Assembly (NCBI RefSeq): GCF_014773395.1
Contig: NZ_JACXAF010000021.1
Coordinates: forward strand, 1 to 64,000
Length of the DNA stretch: 64,000 nt
Source: Neiella litorisoli
GTDB lineage: Bacteria; Pseudomonadota; Gammaproteobacteria; Enterobacterales; Neiellaceae
Reading direction: 5' to 3'
The position numbers and the translations under genes are program-made. Below the pieces are notes generated by a model. The model saw only the letters and a program-made list of their open reading frames with translations. It did not search any database and was not told the DNA's origin. Positions 18,172 to 27,711 of the stretch are shown here, one piece after another; the first letter of the stretch is position 1; each line of letters starts with the position of its first letter.

Positions 18172-19986
18172 ATGTTAATGAATAAGCCGTTGCTTCAAGT
18201 TTGGCCGAAAACGCCAGTTAAAATATCGTTCAGGACATCACGTAACACCATGATCAATGCTCTGTTTGGGCTGCTGTTACTCATGGTGCCGAGCGTTTAC
18301 GCCGACACCATTCTTGATCCGGAAGTCACCACCGCTGTCAGTCAACATCAGGCGGTATTTGCCAATCAGGCCATGGTGGTGACCGCCAATCCCCATGCTT
18401 CCAAAGCGGCGCTGGCAATGCTCGAAGAAGGCGGCTCAGCGGTTGATGCAGCGATTGCGGCTCAGTTTGTATTGACGCTGGTGGAGCCCCAGTCAAGCGG
18501 CATTGGTGGTGGCGCATTCATGTTATTGTTCGATCAGCAGCAACAGCAACTGCTTAGCTTTGATGGCCGCGAAACGGCTCCAGCCGCTGCCAAAGCCGAT
18601 CGATTTTTAGCAGCCGACGGCACTCCAAAACGCTGGATTGACGCGCTCGTCGGCGGCCAGTCGGTTGGTGTACCGGGCGTTGTTGCAATGATGGCCAAAG
18701 CCCATCAACGCAGCGGCAAGCTGCCGTGGTCGCGACTGATAGAGCCGGCGATCGCGCTGGCTGAACATGGTTTTGAGGTCTCGCCGCGCCTCGCTGGCTT
18801 ACTGGCAAAACGTTACAACCCTGGTTTGACCAAATTGGAGCCTGCCGCCAGCTATTTCTACCCCGGCGGTGAACCACTCAAAAACGGCCAGTTATTGAAA
18901 AATCCTGACTTGGCCGCGACCCTGAAAACCATTGCCGCTGAAGGCTCGCAGGCTTTTTATCATGGCAAATTGGCCGAGCAGTTAGTCGCGGCGGTGCGTC
19001 AAGCAGCGATTAACCCTGGCGATCTGACAACCGCTGATTTGGCAAGTTATGAAGCCAAATATCGAGCGCCATTGTGTACCGGTTATCATCAATATCAAGT
19101 GTGCTCGATGGCGCCACCAAGCTCCGGTGGTTTCGCAGTTGCTCAATTAATGAAGTTGATTGAGCAGCACGACATGAGTGCGTTTGCTTCTGGCGACGTT
19201 GCTGCGGTGCATCAGTTTGCTCAGGCATCGCGCTTGGCATTTGCCGATCGTAATCGCTATATCGGCGATCCAGACTTTGTCAAAGTGCCCATCGCTGAGC
19301 TGTTGGCTGAGCGCTACATTGGCAAGCGGCGCGCTCTGATTCAGCCAGATCAAGACATGGGCAAGGCGCAAGCGGGTCATGTTATCAGCGCGCCGCGTGC
19401 GGCTGGCGTCTCACCGGAATTACCCAGCACCTCGCACCTGAGCATTGTTGATGCGCAGGGCAATGCCGTGTCGATGACCACGAGTATTGAAATGGCGTTT
19501 GGTTCGGGGTTGATGGTCAATGGCTTTTTGCTCAACAATCAGCTGACCGACTTTTCATTTGCGCCAACAAAAGACGGTGCGCTGGTGTCAAACGCGGTGG
19601 CTGCTGGTAAACGGCCGCGCAGCTCGATGGCACCGGTGATGGTGTTTGACAAGGCGGGTAAGCTGGATATGGTGCTTGGCTCGCCTGGCGGCAGCCGCAT
19701 TATCAATTATGTTGCTCAGACTTTAATTGCCGTGCTCGATAGCAAGGTAGATATTCAACAGGCGATTAATCTGCCGAAAGTGACTCATCGAAACGATTAT
19801 CTGGCGTTGGAAAAGGGCGCTTGGTCAGCGCAAACCGTTTCGCAACTGCAAGCAATGGGTTATGAATTGCAGCAGCGCGACTTGAATTCTGGTTTGCACG
19901 GTATTCAACGGGTTGAAAAGGGCTGGCTTGGCGGCGCTGATCCGCGCCGCGAAGGATTGGCCTTGGGATTGTCTAACAGCCCCTAG
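18172..19986 (+). CDS. ggt: Gamma-glutamyltransferase
   Basis: Periplasmic Ntn hydrolase that cleaves glutathione and other gamma-glutamyl compounds, 604 aa. The ATG at 18172 has AAGG 6 bases upstream and gives a long signal sequence (hydrophobic core INALFGLLLLMVPSVYA); an ATG at 18250 would leave an uncharged signal. Landmarks are GGSAVDAAIAAQF, SSGIGGGAFMLL, DGRETAP and the autocleavage/nucleophile site TSHLSIVD with Thr at about residue 420, which becomes the N-terminus of the small subunit. MNGF/SSMAP segments (VNGFLLNNQ, RPRSSMAPVMV) follow. The stop overlaps the convergent lipoprotein gene by 4 bases. Confidence 0.93.
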   Translation: MLMNKPLLQVWPKTPVKISFRTSRNTMINALFGLLLLMVPSVYADTILDPEVTTAVSQHQAVFANQAMVVTANPHASKAALAMLEEGGSAVDAAIAAQFVLTLVEPQSSGIGGGAFMLLFDQQQQQLLSFDGRETAPAAAKADRFLAADGTPKRWIDALVGGQSVGVPGVVAMMAKAHQRSGKLPWSRLIEPAIALAEHGFEVSPRLAGLLAKRYNPGLTKLEPAASYFYPGGEPLKNGQLLKNPDLAATLKTIAAEGSQAFYHGKLAEQLVAAVRQAAINPGDLTTADLASYEAKYRAPLCTGYHQYQVCSMAPPSSGGFAVAQLMKLIEQHDMSAFASGDVAAVHQFAQASRLAFADRNRYIGDPDFVKVPIAELLAERYIGKRRALIQPDQDMGKAQAGHVISAPRAAGVSPELPSTSHLSIVDAQGNAVSMTTSIEMAFGSGLMVNGFLLNNQLTDFSFAPTKDGALVSNAVAAGKRPRSSMAPVMVFDKAGKLDMVLGSPGGSRIINYVAQTLIAVLDSKVDIQQAINLPKVTHRNDYLALEKGAWSAQTVSQLQAMGYELQQRDLNSGLHGIQRVEKGWLGGADPRREGLALGLSNSP

Positions 19987-20417
19987 CCATTGGTAGCGAA
20001 TGGGTCGGCATCGATTTTGTCGACCACCCAAGAGTCGGCAAATTGCTGCGACAAATGAACGACACGGACGTCCATAATGGTGCTGCGACCGACTTTTGAG
20101 GTGAAGTGAAGCTCAACCCAAACGTCTTGATCTAAACGGCGAAAGAAGTCAGCACTACTGTTTTTCACTTCAATTTCTGGATTAACCATTTCCATGCCAA
20201 CCACATGGCGTTTGATGGCTTCCATGTTGCGGTAATGTTCGAGCAATTCCGCTAGTTTGGGGCCTGATAATTTCTTTGCTTTTTCCAAGTCTGCTTCAAC
20301 ATAGATGGCGCTGAAAAATGCCACCGCGACATCCTCAGGATCTTGTTGCGGTTTCTTGTCCTGACAACCCACCAAGGCCAGAACTGCTAATGTAAAAGTG
20401 ACGACTCGAAGCCACAT
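19983..20417 (-). CDS. Small lipoprotein of unknown function, possibly NTF2-like
   Basis: A 144-aa protein with a lipoprotein signal (LALVGC, Cys at about residue 18). The mature part starts with an acidic Gln/Asp segment, then two helices (AVAFFSAIYVEADLEKAKKL and an HYRNMEAIKR region) and a beta-rich end (DVWVELHFTSKVGRS, WVVDKID). The helix-helix-curved-sheet order resembles small NTF2/DUF4878-type lipoproteins, but this is only by eye. It is divergent to the nuclease gene at 20631. Confidence 0.65.
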   Translation of the reverse strand: MWLRVVTFTLAVLALVGCQDKKPQQDPEDVAVAFFSAIYVEADLEKAKKLSGPKLAELLEHYRNMEAIKRHVVGMEMVNPEIEVKNSSADFFRRLDQDVWVELHFTSKVGRSTIMDVRVVHLSQQFADSWVVDKIDADPFATNG

Positions 20418-20576
20418 GGAATTATTCTCATTGGGAATTAGATGGCAAAACCATACCCAGCCACTGGGCGTATTTCAATAGTAGTTTATTTGGCAACTGA
20501 CGATCGCCTGACAACACTAATTATTGCTTGCGGGGGGCGACAGGCAAGCGCAGTTAAATATCGAGATGGATTGGAT

Positions 20577-20598
20577 TTATACAGTGTTTATACAGTAT
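20577..20598 (+). repeat. Tandem 11-base repeat with LexA-half-site likeness
   Basis: TTTATACAGTG (20577-20587) is followed directly by TTTATACAGTA (20588-20598), 33 bases before the nuclease start. TATACAG is the half-site of the gammaproteobacterial SOS box (CTGTATAT-N-ATACAG), but here it is repeated directly instead of inverted. Confidence 0.6.
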
Positions 20599-20630
20599 TC
20601 TTTGCGCAGGGCTCACCGTAACGAGATATC

Positions 20631-22043
20631 ATGGCAAGTTCGGACTTAGTTTTTGTCGATTTAGAAACCACAGGTGGTGTTGCACAACGAGATCGGATCA
20701 CTGAAATTGCCGTGATCCGCATCGCCAATGGCGAAGAAGTCTGTCGCTGGTCGTCTTTGGTGAACCCACAACAGCCGCTGACGCCGTTTATTCAGCGCTT
20801 AACGGGGTTAACTGATCAGATGCTAGCCGATGCGCCGACTTTCGCTGAACTGGCAGATGAGATCGAGCAGCAACTGGCGGATGCGGTGTTTGTTGCACAC
20901 AATGCTCGCTTTGATTACGGCTTTTTGAAAAACGAGTTCCGGCGGATTGATCGGGCTTGGCATGCTCGCAATTTGTGTACTGTGAAATTGTCTCGGGCGA
21001 TGTATCCGGAGCATCGCAAGCATGGTCTCGATCAGTTGATTGCGCGCCATAATTTGTCGTGCTCGGCGCGTCACCGAGCGATGGGCGATGCCGAAGCCAC
21101 GCTGATGTTCTATCAACACTTAATCGCCGAATTTGGCGCCGAGCGGATTTCCGAGCAAGTCGAAAAACTCATCCTGCGGCCGACGATTCCGCCAAATCTG
21201 CCACCAGACATCTTTGATAGCCTGCCCACTAGCCCTGGTGTTTATCGATTTTGGGGTGAGCAAGGTGCGCTGCTGTACGTCGGTAAAAGCGTCAATATTT
21301 ATCAGCGCGTGACCAGTCATTTCCAAGACGACCATCGGCTACATAAATCACAGCAATTGTCACAACAGATCTTTGATATTGATTACACCCAGACCGCCGG
21401 AGATTTAGGTGCGCAACTGCTTGAATTGCAGCAAATCAAAACCCTCAAACCGATTCACAACCGCCGCAGCCGCGCAGCCAAAGAGTTAAAAACGATTCGC
21501 TTGCAAACCAATCAGCATGGTTATTTGTCGGCGTCGATTGAGCACCATATCGATATGAGTGATTTGCCAGCCCATTACGGTTTATTTAAAACCAAGAAAG
21601 AAGCGGAAAAAGCGCTCAATGGCTTGGTCAAAAGTTATCAACTTTGCCCTGCCTTGTGTGGTCTTGAGCAAAGCCAAGGCGCTTGCTTTAAAGCGCAGTT
21701 AGGGCAGTGCAAAGGCGCTTGTCAGCAACAAGAACAAGTTCTTGCTTACAACACCCGGGTAACACTGGCGATGCAAGGATTAAAGCTTAAGAGTTGGCCT
21801 TGGGATGGCCCCATCGGTATTCGCGAACACGATAGTTTTAGCGATATTCGTCAGTTTCATGTGATTTGGCAATGGTGCCATTTGGTCACCTTGAATGATG
21901 AGCAGGCGTTTTACCAATGGCTGCCAGAGCAGGCGCCTGAGCCGTCATTTGATCGCGATTGTTATCAGTTGTTGCAACGCTATTTGTTCGGCGGCAAAAC
22001 GACGCCGGATGTAGTGGTGCTGCCCAGTTGGCCAGCTCAATAG
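20631..22043 (+). CDS. Exonuclease (DEDDh) / GIY-YIG endonuclease fusion (Cho/UvrC-like)
   Basis: A 470-aa two-part nuclease. Residues 1-175 form a DnaQ-like 3'-5' exonuclease with all motifs: VDLETTGG (D10, E12), HNARFDYGFL and HRAMGDAEAT. Residues about 195-290 form a GIY-YIG domain of the UvrC/Cho type (PGVYRFWGEQGALLYVGKS), followed by an UvrC-like region containing a Cys-rich patch (CPALCGLEQ, CFKAQLGQCKGAC) similar to that of Cho. This arrangement is known in scattered bacteria and is thought to act in excision repair. An odd direct repeat in the promoter region hints at SOS control. A small hairpin (22032-22051) overlaps the stop. Confidence 0.88.
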   Translation: MASSDLVFVDLETTGGVAQRDRITEIAVIRIANGEEVCRWSSLVNPQQPLTPFIQRLTGLTDQMLADAPTFAELADEIEQQLADAVFVAHNARFDYGFLKNEFRRIDRAWHARNLCTVKLSRAMYPEHRKHGLDQLIARHNLSCSARHRAMGDAEATLMFYQHLIAEFGAERISEQVEKLILRPTIPPNLPPDIFDSLPTSPGVYRFWGEQGALLYVGKSVNIYQRVTSHFQDDHRLHKSQQLSQQIFDIDYTQTAGDLGAQLLELQQIKTLKPIHNRRSRAAKELKTIRLQTNQHGYLSASIEHHIDMSDLPAHYGLFKTKKEAEKALNGLVKSYQLCPALCGLEQSQGACFKAQLGQCKGACQQQEQVLAYNTRVTLAMQGLKLKSWPWDGPIGIREHDSFSDIRQFHVIWQWCHLVTLNDEQAFYQWLPEQAPEPSFDRDCYQLLQRYLFGGKTTPDVVVLPSWPAQ

Positions 22044-22058
22044 CGAGCTGGATTGGTC

Positions 22059-25000
22059 TTACTCAATGAAGAATGAATAATACAAGTCAGCTGAGTTTTC
22101 GATTCCAGACACTGTTTCGACCCACAGTTGGTTGAGGAGGTAGAATCGCACCGTGACCTCGTTAATGGGTTCGAATACGCCCATGCCGTATTTCAAGAAT
22201 AATCGTTCACCAACGTAGCCACTAATGGTGACTTGGGTTTCATCGCCTTCGCCTTCGGTATCCAATGATACTTGCTGGATACCGGTAATTTGCTCCATCG
22301 AATTGGTGATCCCCAGCGAGGAAGCGGCGGTAACGCCCAGTGCAGTGGCCGCCGCCATGGTGCTATTGCTATCATCTGAATCCAAGCCGCGACCGCGAAT
22401 GATGTAGGACAGCACTTCTTGCTGTTGCATCGCCGGATCGGAGTAAAACGCGATAATCGGCTGTTTCACTGTGCCGGTGGCGTGGATCCCAGCAATGACA
22501 TCGGCGGATTTGATTTCGCGCGCTGCTCGAATATTTAATGCTGCTAATTCGGGTGGGCCGTTAAAGTGAACCGCCGAGCCCGATTGTACGTCCAGCCGCT
22601 GACCATAAGCACGATAGCGACCATTGGTTAACTCAATTGGGCCATATAGCTGCACCGGCACATTGGGCTGCTTAATCACTTCCAATTGGCCTCCAATACG
22701 GCCAATAAAGCCCAATGCATTGACTCGAATATCATCCCCAAGCGCGATATTGATTTTGGCGTTGAGGTTAGCGTCGGCGCGGCTTTGGGGATCAATTTGA
22801 TCAATAAACACTTGATCGTCACTGACCGCAATGCCGGTATCGGGCAGACTGCGGAATACAATCTCGGCCTTGGGAACGGCGATGGTGCCGGTCAGCGCAG
22901 GAGTACCGTAGGCAAAATCGAAGCGGAGGTCTGGAGTTAACACCAAGCTGGATTCCGGTGGCAACAGTACCGCCAGCTTGTCGCCAGTAAAACGCGATGT
23001 CAGGGTGAACTGATCACGCCAATTGGCAGCTGCGGTCAGCGAGGCGGCATTTTTGCCAAGGTGAAACTGACTATTGAGATTGGCTTGCTGCTGATTGAAT
23101 TGTAATGACAGATTGAGCCTGTCGATTGGCGTCGGGTTGGACAGCAGCACAATTTCGCCGTCATTGAGGTTAAATTCGCCTTCAATCAGTGGATCGCTGA
23201 GGGTACCGGCGATGCTTGCCTGACCATTTAAAAAGCCTTTTACGCGCTCGATATCAGGAAGCAATGACTTGAAATGGCCTAACTCAAAGGATGACACCGA
23301 CAGCTGACCGGCAAGGGCCGTATCGTCATGCTGAACACTGCCATGAAACGATAAGTTGGCGCCATGGCCAGTGTGCAGTTCTAATTTGACCTTGGCTTGC
23401 CGATCATCGATTGCTCCAGAAATATCTAATTGACCGATGTCGACTTGCTGCTGATCGCTGTCGACCTGACTATGAAAGGCCATGGTCAAATCTTGGGAAG
23501 TCAACTGGAACTCGGCATTGGGGCGTTGTTCTGGCCGCCAATGCGCGTCGAGCTCGCCTTTCAAATGACCCGATACTTGATAGTCCTGATGGAGTAGCTG
23601 GCGAGTTAAATCGTGGCCTGAAATATCAATCGACAACTCGGCATGGCCGGTTTGCCCCAGTGTTGCTGGTTGGCGCAGGCAAACCGAGCTGTCGCGCGCT
23701 TGCCAGCAGTGCTTGCCGATATCAAATTGTTGCTGGGCAAGGCCAAAGTGCAGATCGACAGGCTGATCGAGCCGCCAGTGACCGGCTGTGGTGACAAAAT
23801 CCGCGGCTTGTAACTGAGCGGTCCAGCTTTGCTCGGCCTCGGACCAGCCGCCTTGCAATTCGACGTGCGGGATGAAATCGCCCGCGCCACTGAGTTTGAG
23901 TTGATGATGACTGAGATCGCCAGCGCTGGTTAGGGTGATTTGCTCGCTTTCAAGGTGACCGAGTTCGGTATCGCGCATCGCCAACTCAAACTGATGCTGA
24001 TGATTGCTCAGCGGCCGGTAACTTGCTGCAATGGTCGCCGATTCAGCTTGGATTGATTGGTCATAACCAAACCGCTCTAGCTGACCTTTGATGGCAATGT
24101 GCGGATCATCGTAGCGACCGTTGATCTCAATATCGCTGTTGATGGTGCCGACGGCCCCCTCTAGCCAACGGTTGAGCTGCTTGCCAAGTAGTTTCCCTGT
24201 GACTTGCCATTGTTCATCGACTCTGCCTGATAACTGCAATTGCGAGCCCGCGATTTCGATTGAGACATCATCGGCATAGCCTTGCAATTTGTTGTTGACG
24301 CTCAGCTTACCTTGCAGCGAGACCGGCATGTCGAGGTAATCGCCGTTGATATTAATGGGCGTGAAATCAAGCTGCCATTGGTGCTCATGCCAACGACCTG
24401 AATGCTTAATATCGCCAGAGATCACCGGCGTGTCCGGCAATTGCCATTGCGGTAGTCGCAGTTGCTCAAAGTTGCCATTGAGCAGCCAGCTTAATCCTTG
24501 GCGGTAATCAAGGGTGGCGTCTCCAGACAAGCTACCTTGATGGAGCAGATCGGTGATTTGTAAATTCGCCAACGTCAGTTGCTGATCGCCATGCTGGCCT
24601 GATGCAGTGATCTGAACCTTGATCGGCAGTTGCTCAAACTCGGTGTCGATCTGGCCCTGAATTTCAAACTCTTGCTGATGACGATTACCCTGAGCACTGG
24701 CCGAAACCGTTTGGTATTGCAATACCTCGGTAAGCTCATCGGGCATGATCATCTGTTTGCCAGCCAAACTTAGGTGGAATGGCATATCAGGGTTGGCCAG
24801 CGCAACATCGCCATTAATTTGCCAGAACAAGCGTTGCTGCTCACTGGCTGCCAACACTAGATTTTCTAAATCGCCATCGATTGTTGCTTGCCAGCGACTG
24901 CCTTTAAGATTGGCAAACAGTGGTGCTTGTTGTGGCTCCAGTGTCACATCCAATTGCATGGGGTAGGGGTGAGCAAGCTGGGCATCGCCGTGCAACTCGA

Positions 25001-25793
25001 CAACGCCATAGGGCTGATGCTCAAAGCCAATTCGCTCAATCTGGACATCAATAAATTGCCAGTTGGCATCGATAAAAATATTGCTGAAAGATTCGCTTAA
25101 CCAGTCTTGATAAGCAAAGGTGAATTGCTCGGCAACGGCGTTATTGACCAATAGTTTGAGTGGGATCCGGGTGTCATCGAGCTGACTGAACGGCCACGCT
25201 GAGCTGGCAGCCTGAGCTGTTTCCGTTTGAGCCGGCGCTGACTCGTCCGCATCGACATGCACCAGGCCATCCTTGAAATGGGCGCGGCGGACATCAATCC
25301 GATCGTCTTGCAGGTAAACCGAAGCGGCACCTTGGGTCCATTGAATGACAATGTCATCAACGATGACTTTGCCTTGGGCCACCGCAGCACTGCGGACATC
25401 GATAGTAAATGGCAGCGCCAATGTGTATGGCTCATCGTCAGATTCAGCAGATTCGCTATCGGTCTCCGTTTCAGTGATTAGGATTAACGAAAAGTCGCGG
25501 GCGTTGGCATCGTGAATGCACAAACTATGGGTCAATGTGCACCAAGGGTTCCATGCCACTTCGATATCGCTGGCGCTGATTGTTAGGTCATCAAGCTCAA
25601 GAGAAAATTTTGCCAGCGCAAGGCGGTTATTGAGGCGACCCGATTTATAGTCCATTTCGAGACCGGGCACCATGCCATCAACGGTTTGAATTAACAGGCG
25701 ACTACCAAATTCGGTAGCGACCAGAATGGCCACCAGCAACAGTAAGCCAATGGGCAGGTACACCAACCAACGCAGCAGATTGCTGAACTTCAT
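22059..25793 (-). CDS. tamB: Translocation and assembly module protein TamB
   Basis: Large inner-membrane-anchored periplasmic protein (1244 aa from the ATG at 25793) that works with TamA and is linked to outer-membrane assembly and phospholipid transport. One N-terminal membrane helix (LVYLPIGLLLLVAILVA) is followed by a very long beta-helical, repetitive AsmA-like region and the C-terminal DUF490/TamB domain (about residues 900-1244) with IRGRGLDSDDS, TNSMEQITGI and a terminal Phe-Glu-rich strand (LYYSFFIE). The start overlaps the tamA stop (ATGA), so translation is coupled. The length is close to the 1259 aa of E. coli TamB. Confidence 0.93.
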   Translation of the reverse strand: MKFSNLLRWLVYLPIGLLLLVAILVATEFGSRLLIQTVDGMVPGLEMDYKSGRLNNRLALAKFSLELDDLTISASDIEVAWNPWCTLTHSLCIHDANARDFSLILITETETDSESAESDDEPYTLALPFTIDVRSAAVAQGKVIVDDIVIQWTQGAASVYLQDDRIDVRRAHFKDGLVHVDADESAPAQTETAQAASSAWPFSQLDDTRIPLKLLVNNAVAEQFTFAYQDWLSESFSNIFIDANWQFIDVQIERIGFEHQPYGVVELHGDAQLAHPYPMQLDVTLEPQQAPLFANLKGSRWQATIDGDLENLVLAASEQQRLFWQINGDVALANPDMPFHLSLAGKQMIMPDELTEVLQYQTVSASAQGNRHQQEFEIQGQIDTEFEQLPIKVQITASGQHGDQQLTLANLQITDLLHQGSLSGDATLDYRQGLSWLLNGNFEQLRLPQWQLPDTPVISGDIKHSGRWHEHQWQLDFTPININGDYLDMPVSLQGKLSVNNKLQGYADDVSIEIAGSQLQLSGRVDEQWQVTGKLLGKQLNRWLEGAVGTINSDIEINGRYDDPHIAIKGQLERFGYDQSIQAESATIAASYRPLSNHQHQFELAMRDTELGHLESEQITLTSAGDLSHHQLKLSGAGDFIPHVELQGGWSEAEQSWTAQLQAADFVTTAGHWRLDQPVDLHFGLAQQQFDIGKHCWQARDSSVCLRQPATLGQTGHAELSIDISGHDLTRQLLHQDYQVSGHLKGELDAHWRPEQRPNAEFQLTSQDLTMAFHSQVDSDQQQVDIGQLDISGAIDDRQAKVKLELHTGHGANLSFHGSVQHDDTALAGQLSVSSFELGHFKSLLPDIERVKGFLNGQASIAGTLSDPLIEGEFNLNDGEIVLLSNPTPIDRLNLSLQFNQQQANLNSQFHLGKNAASLTAAANWRDQFTLTSRFTGDKLAVLLPPESSLVLTPDLRFDFAYGTPALTGTIAVPKAEIVFRSLPDTGIAVSDDQVFIDQIDPQSRADANLNAKINIALGDDIRVNALGFIGRIGGQLEVIKQPNVPVQLYGPIELTNGRYRAYGQRLDVQSGSAVHFNGPPELAALNIRAAREIKSADVIAGIHATGTVKQPIIAFYSDPAMQQQEVLSYIIRGRGLDSDDSNSTMAAATALGVTAASSLGITNSMEQITGIQQVSLDTEGEGDETQVTISGYVGERLFLKYGMGVFEPINEVTVRFYLLNQLWVETVSGIENSADLYYSFFIE

Positions 25794-27541
25794 AGCTCTG
25801 CTCCGATGTTGATGTGCAAACGCCACTGTGGATTGGTTTTGCTAATGCTTCTGGCAACATCGAGCTTGACTGGGCCCACAATCGACAGCCAGTGAATGCC
25901 GCCACCAACGGAGTAGGCCCAATCAACCGTTTCTTCCAAATCGTCAAAAGCGTTACCGCCATCGGTAAAGGCCGCTACTCGCCAGCTGTCGTTAAGATAA
26001 TATTGGTATTCAAGGCTCGCGGTGGCCATGTAGCGGCCGCCAATGGTGAGTTTTTTCTGATTGCCTTCTTCGTCGGTGTAATTAATTTTTGGCCCCAGTG
26101 ATTGATAGCCGAAGCCACGAATGCTCTCGTCACCACCGGCATAAAAGCGCAGTGACGGTGGCACATCACTCAGATCTTTATCTTCGAAATAGCTGGCGCC
26201 GAGATTCGTACGGGCGACGACGCGGTGGTTTTCGGCAAATCGATCGAGCCATTTGAGTTGGGCGACAAACCGGGCAATGTTAGCGTCGGAGCGCAGTTTC
26301 TCCGATGCCACTTCCAATAAGTAATACTGGCGAAAACCGGCTTCTGGATCGACCGGATTGCCCTGACGTTTGGTGTTTGACCAAGTGACGCCTGGCATAA
26401 TGAATTGGCTTTTCTGGCTGTCTTCAAGAATATCCCAGCGCTCATCTAGGTGGCGTACGTAATATTGCCGGATCCAGCCATCGTGAATGGTTTTTCTGCC
26501 GATCCGAGCGTGGCGAAGCTCACTCTCAATGTCGGCATACTCATTGCTTTCAAGGCCCAGACCAAATTGCAGAATATCGTTATTGGGATTGCTGAGTGGA
26601 ATGTTGTACAGAAACCGAGCATAGGGGTTAACATCAGAGTATTCGATTTTAGTCTCTTGCGAGTGCCCCCAATGGTTAATTTGTGGAGTGCGCCAGGTGA
26701 ATGAAACCCGCTGTTTGGTATCCGTCGCATAGCCAACACCCACATTAAAGCTATGGCTTTTCGCTGGGATTAAGTCGATGAGTACCGGCACTTCGCCATC
26801 TTGCCGCTGATCAACCAAAGGCAGTACTTTGACCGCACTAAAATAGCCACTGCGAACTAATGCGCGGTTTAAACGGGTGACGCGGTTGATGTTATACGGG
26901 TCGCCTGATTTGAAATTCAGCATCGACTGCAGCAGCTCAGGTTCAAGATCGGAACCTTCAAAGCGAATGTCACCAAATCGATAACGATGGCCGCTTTTAA
27001 AGTGCAGCACGGCGTTGGCGAGGTGGCGTTTACGGTCTATCTCCAGTCGAGCGGTGACCATGGCTGCATCAAAAAAGCCCAGCTGCAAGGCTTGACCCAT
27101 TAACTGGCTTTTGGTTTGGTCATAGTGGCTGTGAATGACGCGCTCACCTTGTATTAACCCCTCGAGCAAGGCAATGCCCTGAAATTCTTCCAATTGAGTG
27201 GCATCGCCAACAATCTGAATATCGATTTGATTCCATTTGGTGGCTGGGCCCGGATCCACTTGAATGGATAATTTCCACGGTTCACTTTGTTTATCAAGGG
27301 TGAGATCGATAACGGGCGAATAAAAGCCCAACGCAGCCAGCGCTTTTTCGGTGGCAGATTCGGCGTTGAAGACAAAACTTGCGCGGTGTTGCTCGGTATC
27401 CGGCAGTTGACCGAGGTGGGCGGTAATATTATCTCTTTGTTCTTTTGTTGGCGTATCAATCACTAAGGACAAATTGGCTGCTTGAACAGGCAGGGCAAGC
27501 CAAAAGCTGGCGAACACAAGAAGTAAACGTCGAAACTGCAC
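25790..27541 (-). CDS. tamA: Outer-membrane assembly protein TamA (Omp85 family)
   Basis: BamA-like outer-membrane partner of TamB. A GTG start at 27541 gives 583 aa with a clean signal peptide (MQFRRLLLVFASFWLALPVQA); a TTG at 27580 would put 13 extra residues before it. Three POTRA domains (about residues 25-260) precede a 16-strand barrel (about 265-583). The barrel carries the lid motif SIRGFGYQSLGP near residue 470 and ends in LHINIGAEL. The order tamA-tamB with overlapping codons is the standard operon. A long inverted repeat lies just upstream. Confidence 0.92.
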   Translation of the reverse strand: MQFRRLLLVFASFWLALPVQAANLSLVIDTPTKEQRDNITAHLGQLPDTEQHRASFVFNAESATEKALAALGFYSPVIDLTLDKQSEPWKLSIQVDPGPATKWNQIDIQIVGDATQLEEFQGIALLEGLIQGERVIHSHYDQTKSQLMGQALQLGFFDAAMVTARLEIDRKRHLANAVLHFKSGHRYRFGDIRFEGSDLEPELLQSMLNFKSGDPYNINRVTRLNRALVRSGYFSAVKVLPLVDQRQDGEVPVLIDLIPAKSHSFNVGVGYATDTKQRVSFTWRTPQINHWGHSQETKIEYSDVNPYARFLYNIPLSNPNNDILQFGLGLESNEYADIESELRHARIGRKTIHDGWIRQYYVRHLDERWDILEDSQKSQFIMPGVTWSNTKRQGNPVDPEAGFRQYYLLEVASEKLRSDANIARFVAQLKWLDRFAENHRVVARTNLGASYFEDKDLSDVPPSLRFYAGGDESIRGFGYQSLGPKINYTDEEGNQKKLTIGGRYMATASLEYQYYLNDSWRVAAFTDGGNAFDDLEETVDWAYSVGGGIHWLSIVGPVKLDVARSISKTNPQWRLHINIGAEL

Positions 27542-27583
27542 GGTGATTCCGAATCCAATGGGTTGCGACCAGTATATCAACCC

Positions 27584-27657
27584 ATATCCACATTTGCCTT
27601 GTTCGCGTGATGAAAAAATCAGCGCTGAGTTTGCGCTGACAAGGCAAATGTCGATAT
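27584..27657. repeat. Long inverted repeat between tamA and yfcE
   Basis: Arms of 19 bases (27584-27602 and 27639-27657) match with one mismatch; the inner 13 bases (ACATTTGCCTTGT / ACAAGGCAAATGT) are perfect. The 36-base centre contains a small hairpin (AGCGC/GCGCT). It sits in the divergent promoter region, so it may be an operator pair or a folded RNA. Confidence 0.7.
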
Positions 27658-27711
27658 CGATATGGTATATGATGCCCGGCGTTGAAATCTGTCCGATGAA
27701 AGGCCAATCTC

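Noticed and set aside
20577-20598. A standard LexA box
   Set aside because: The half-sites are in direct, not inverted, order; CTGT-N8-ACAG is absent. It was kept only as a repeat of interest.
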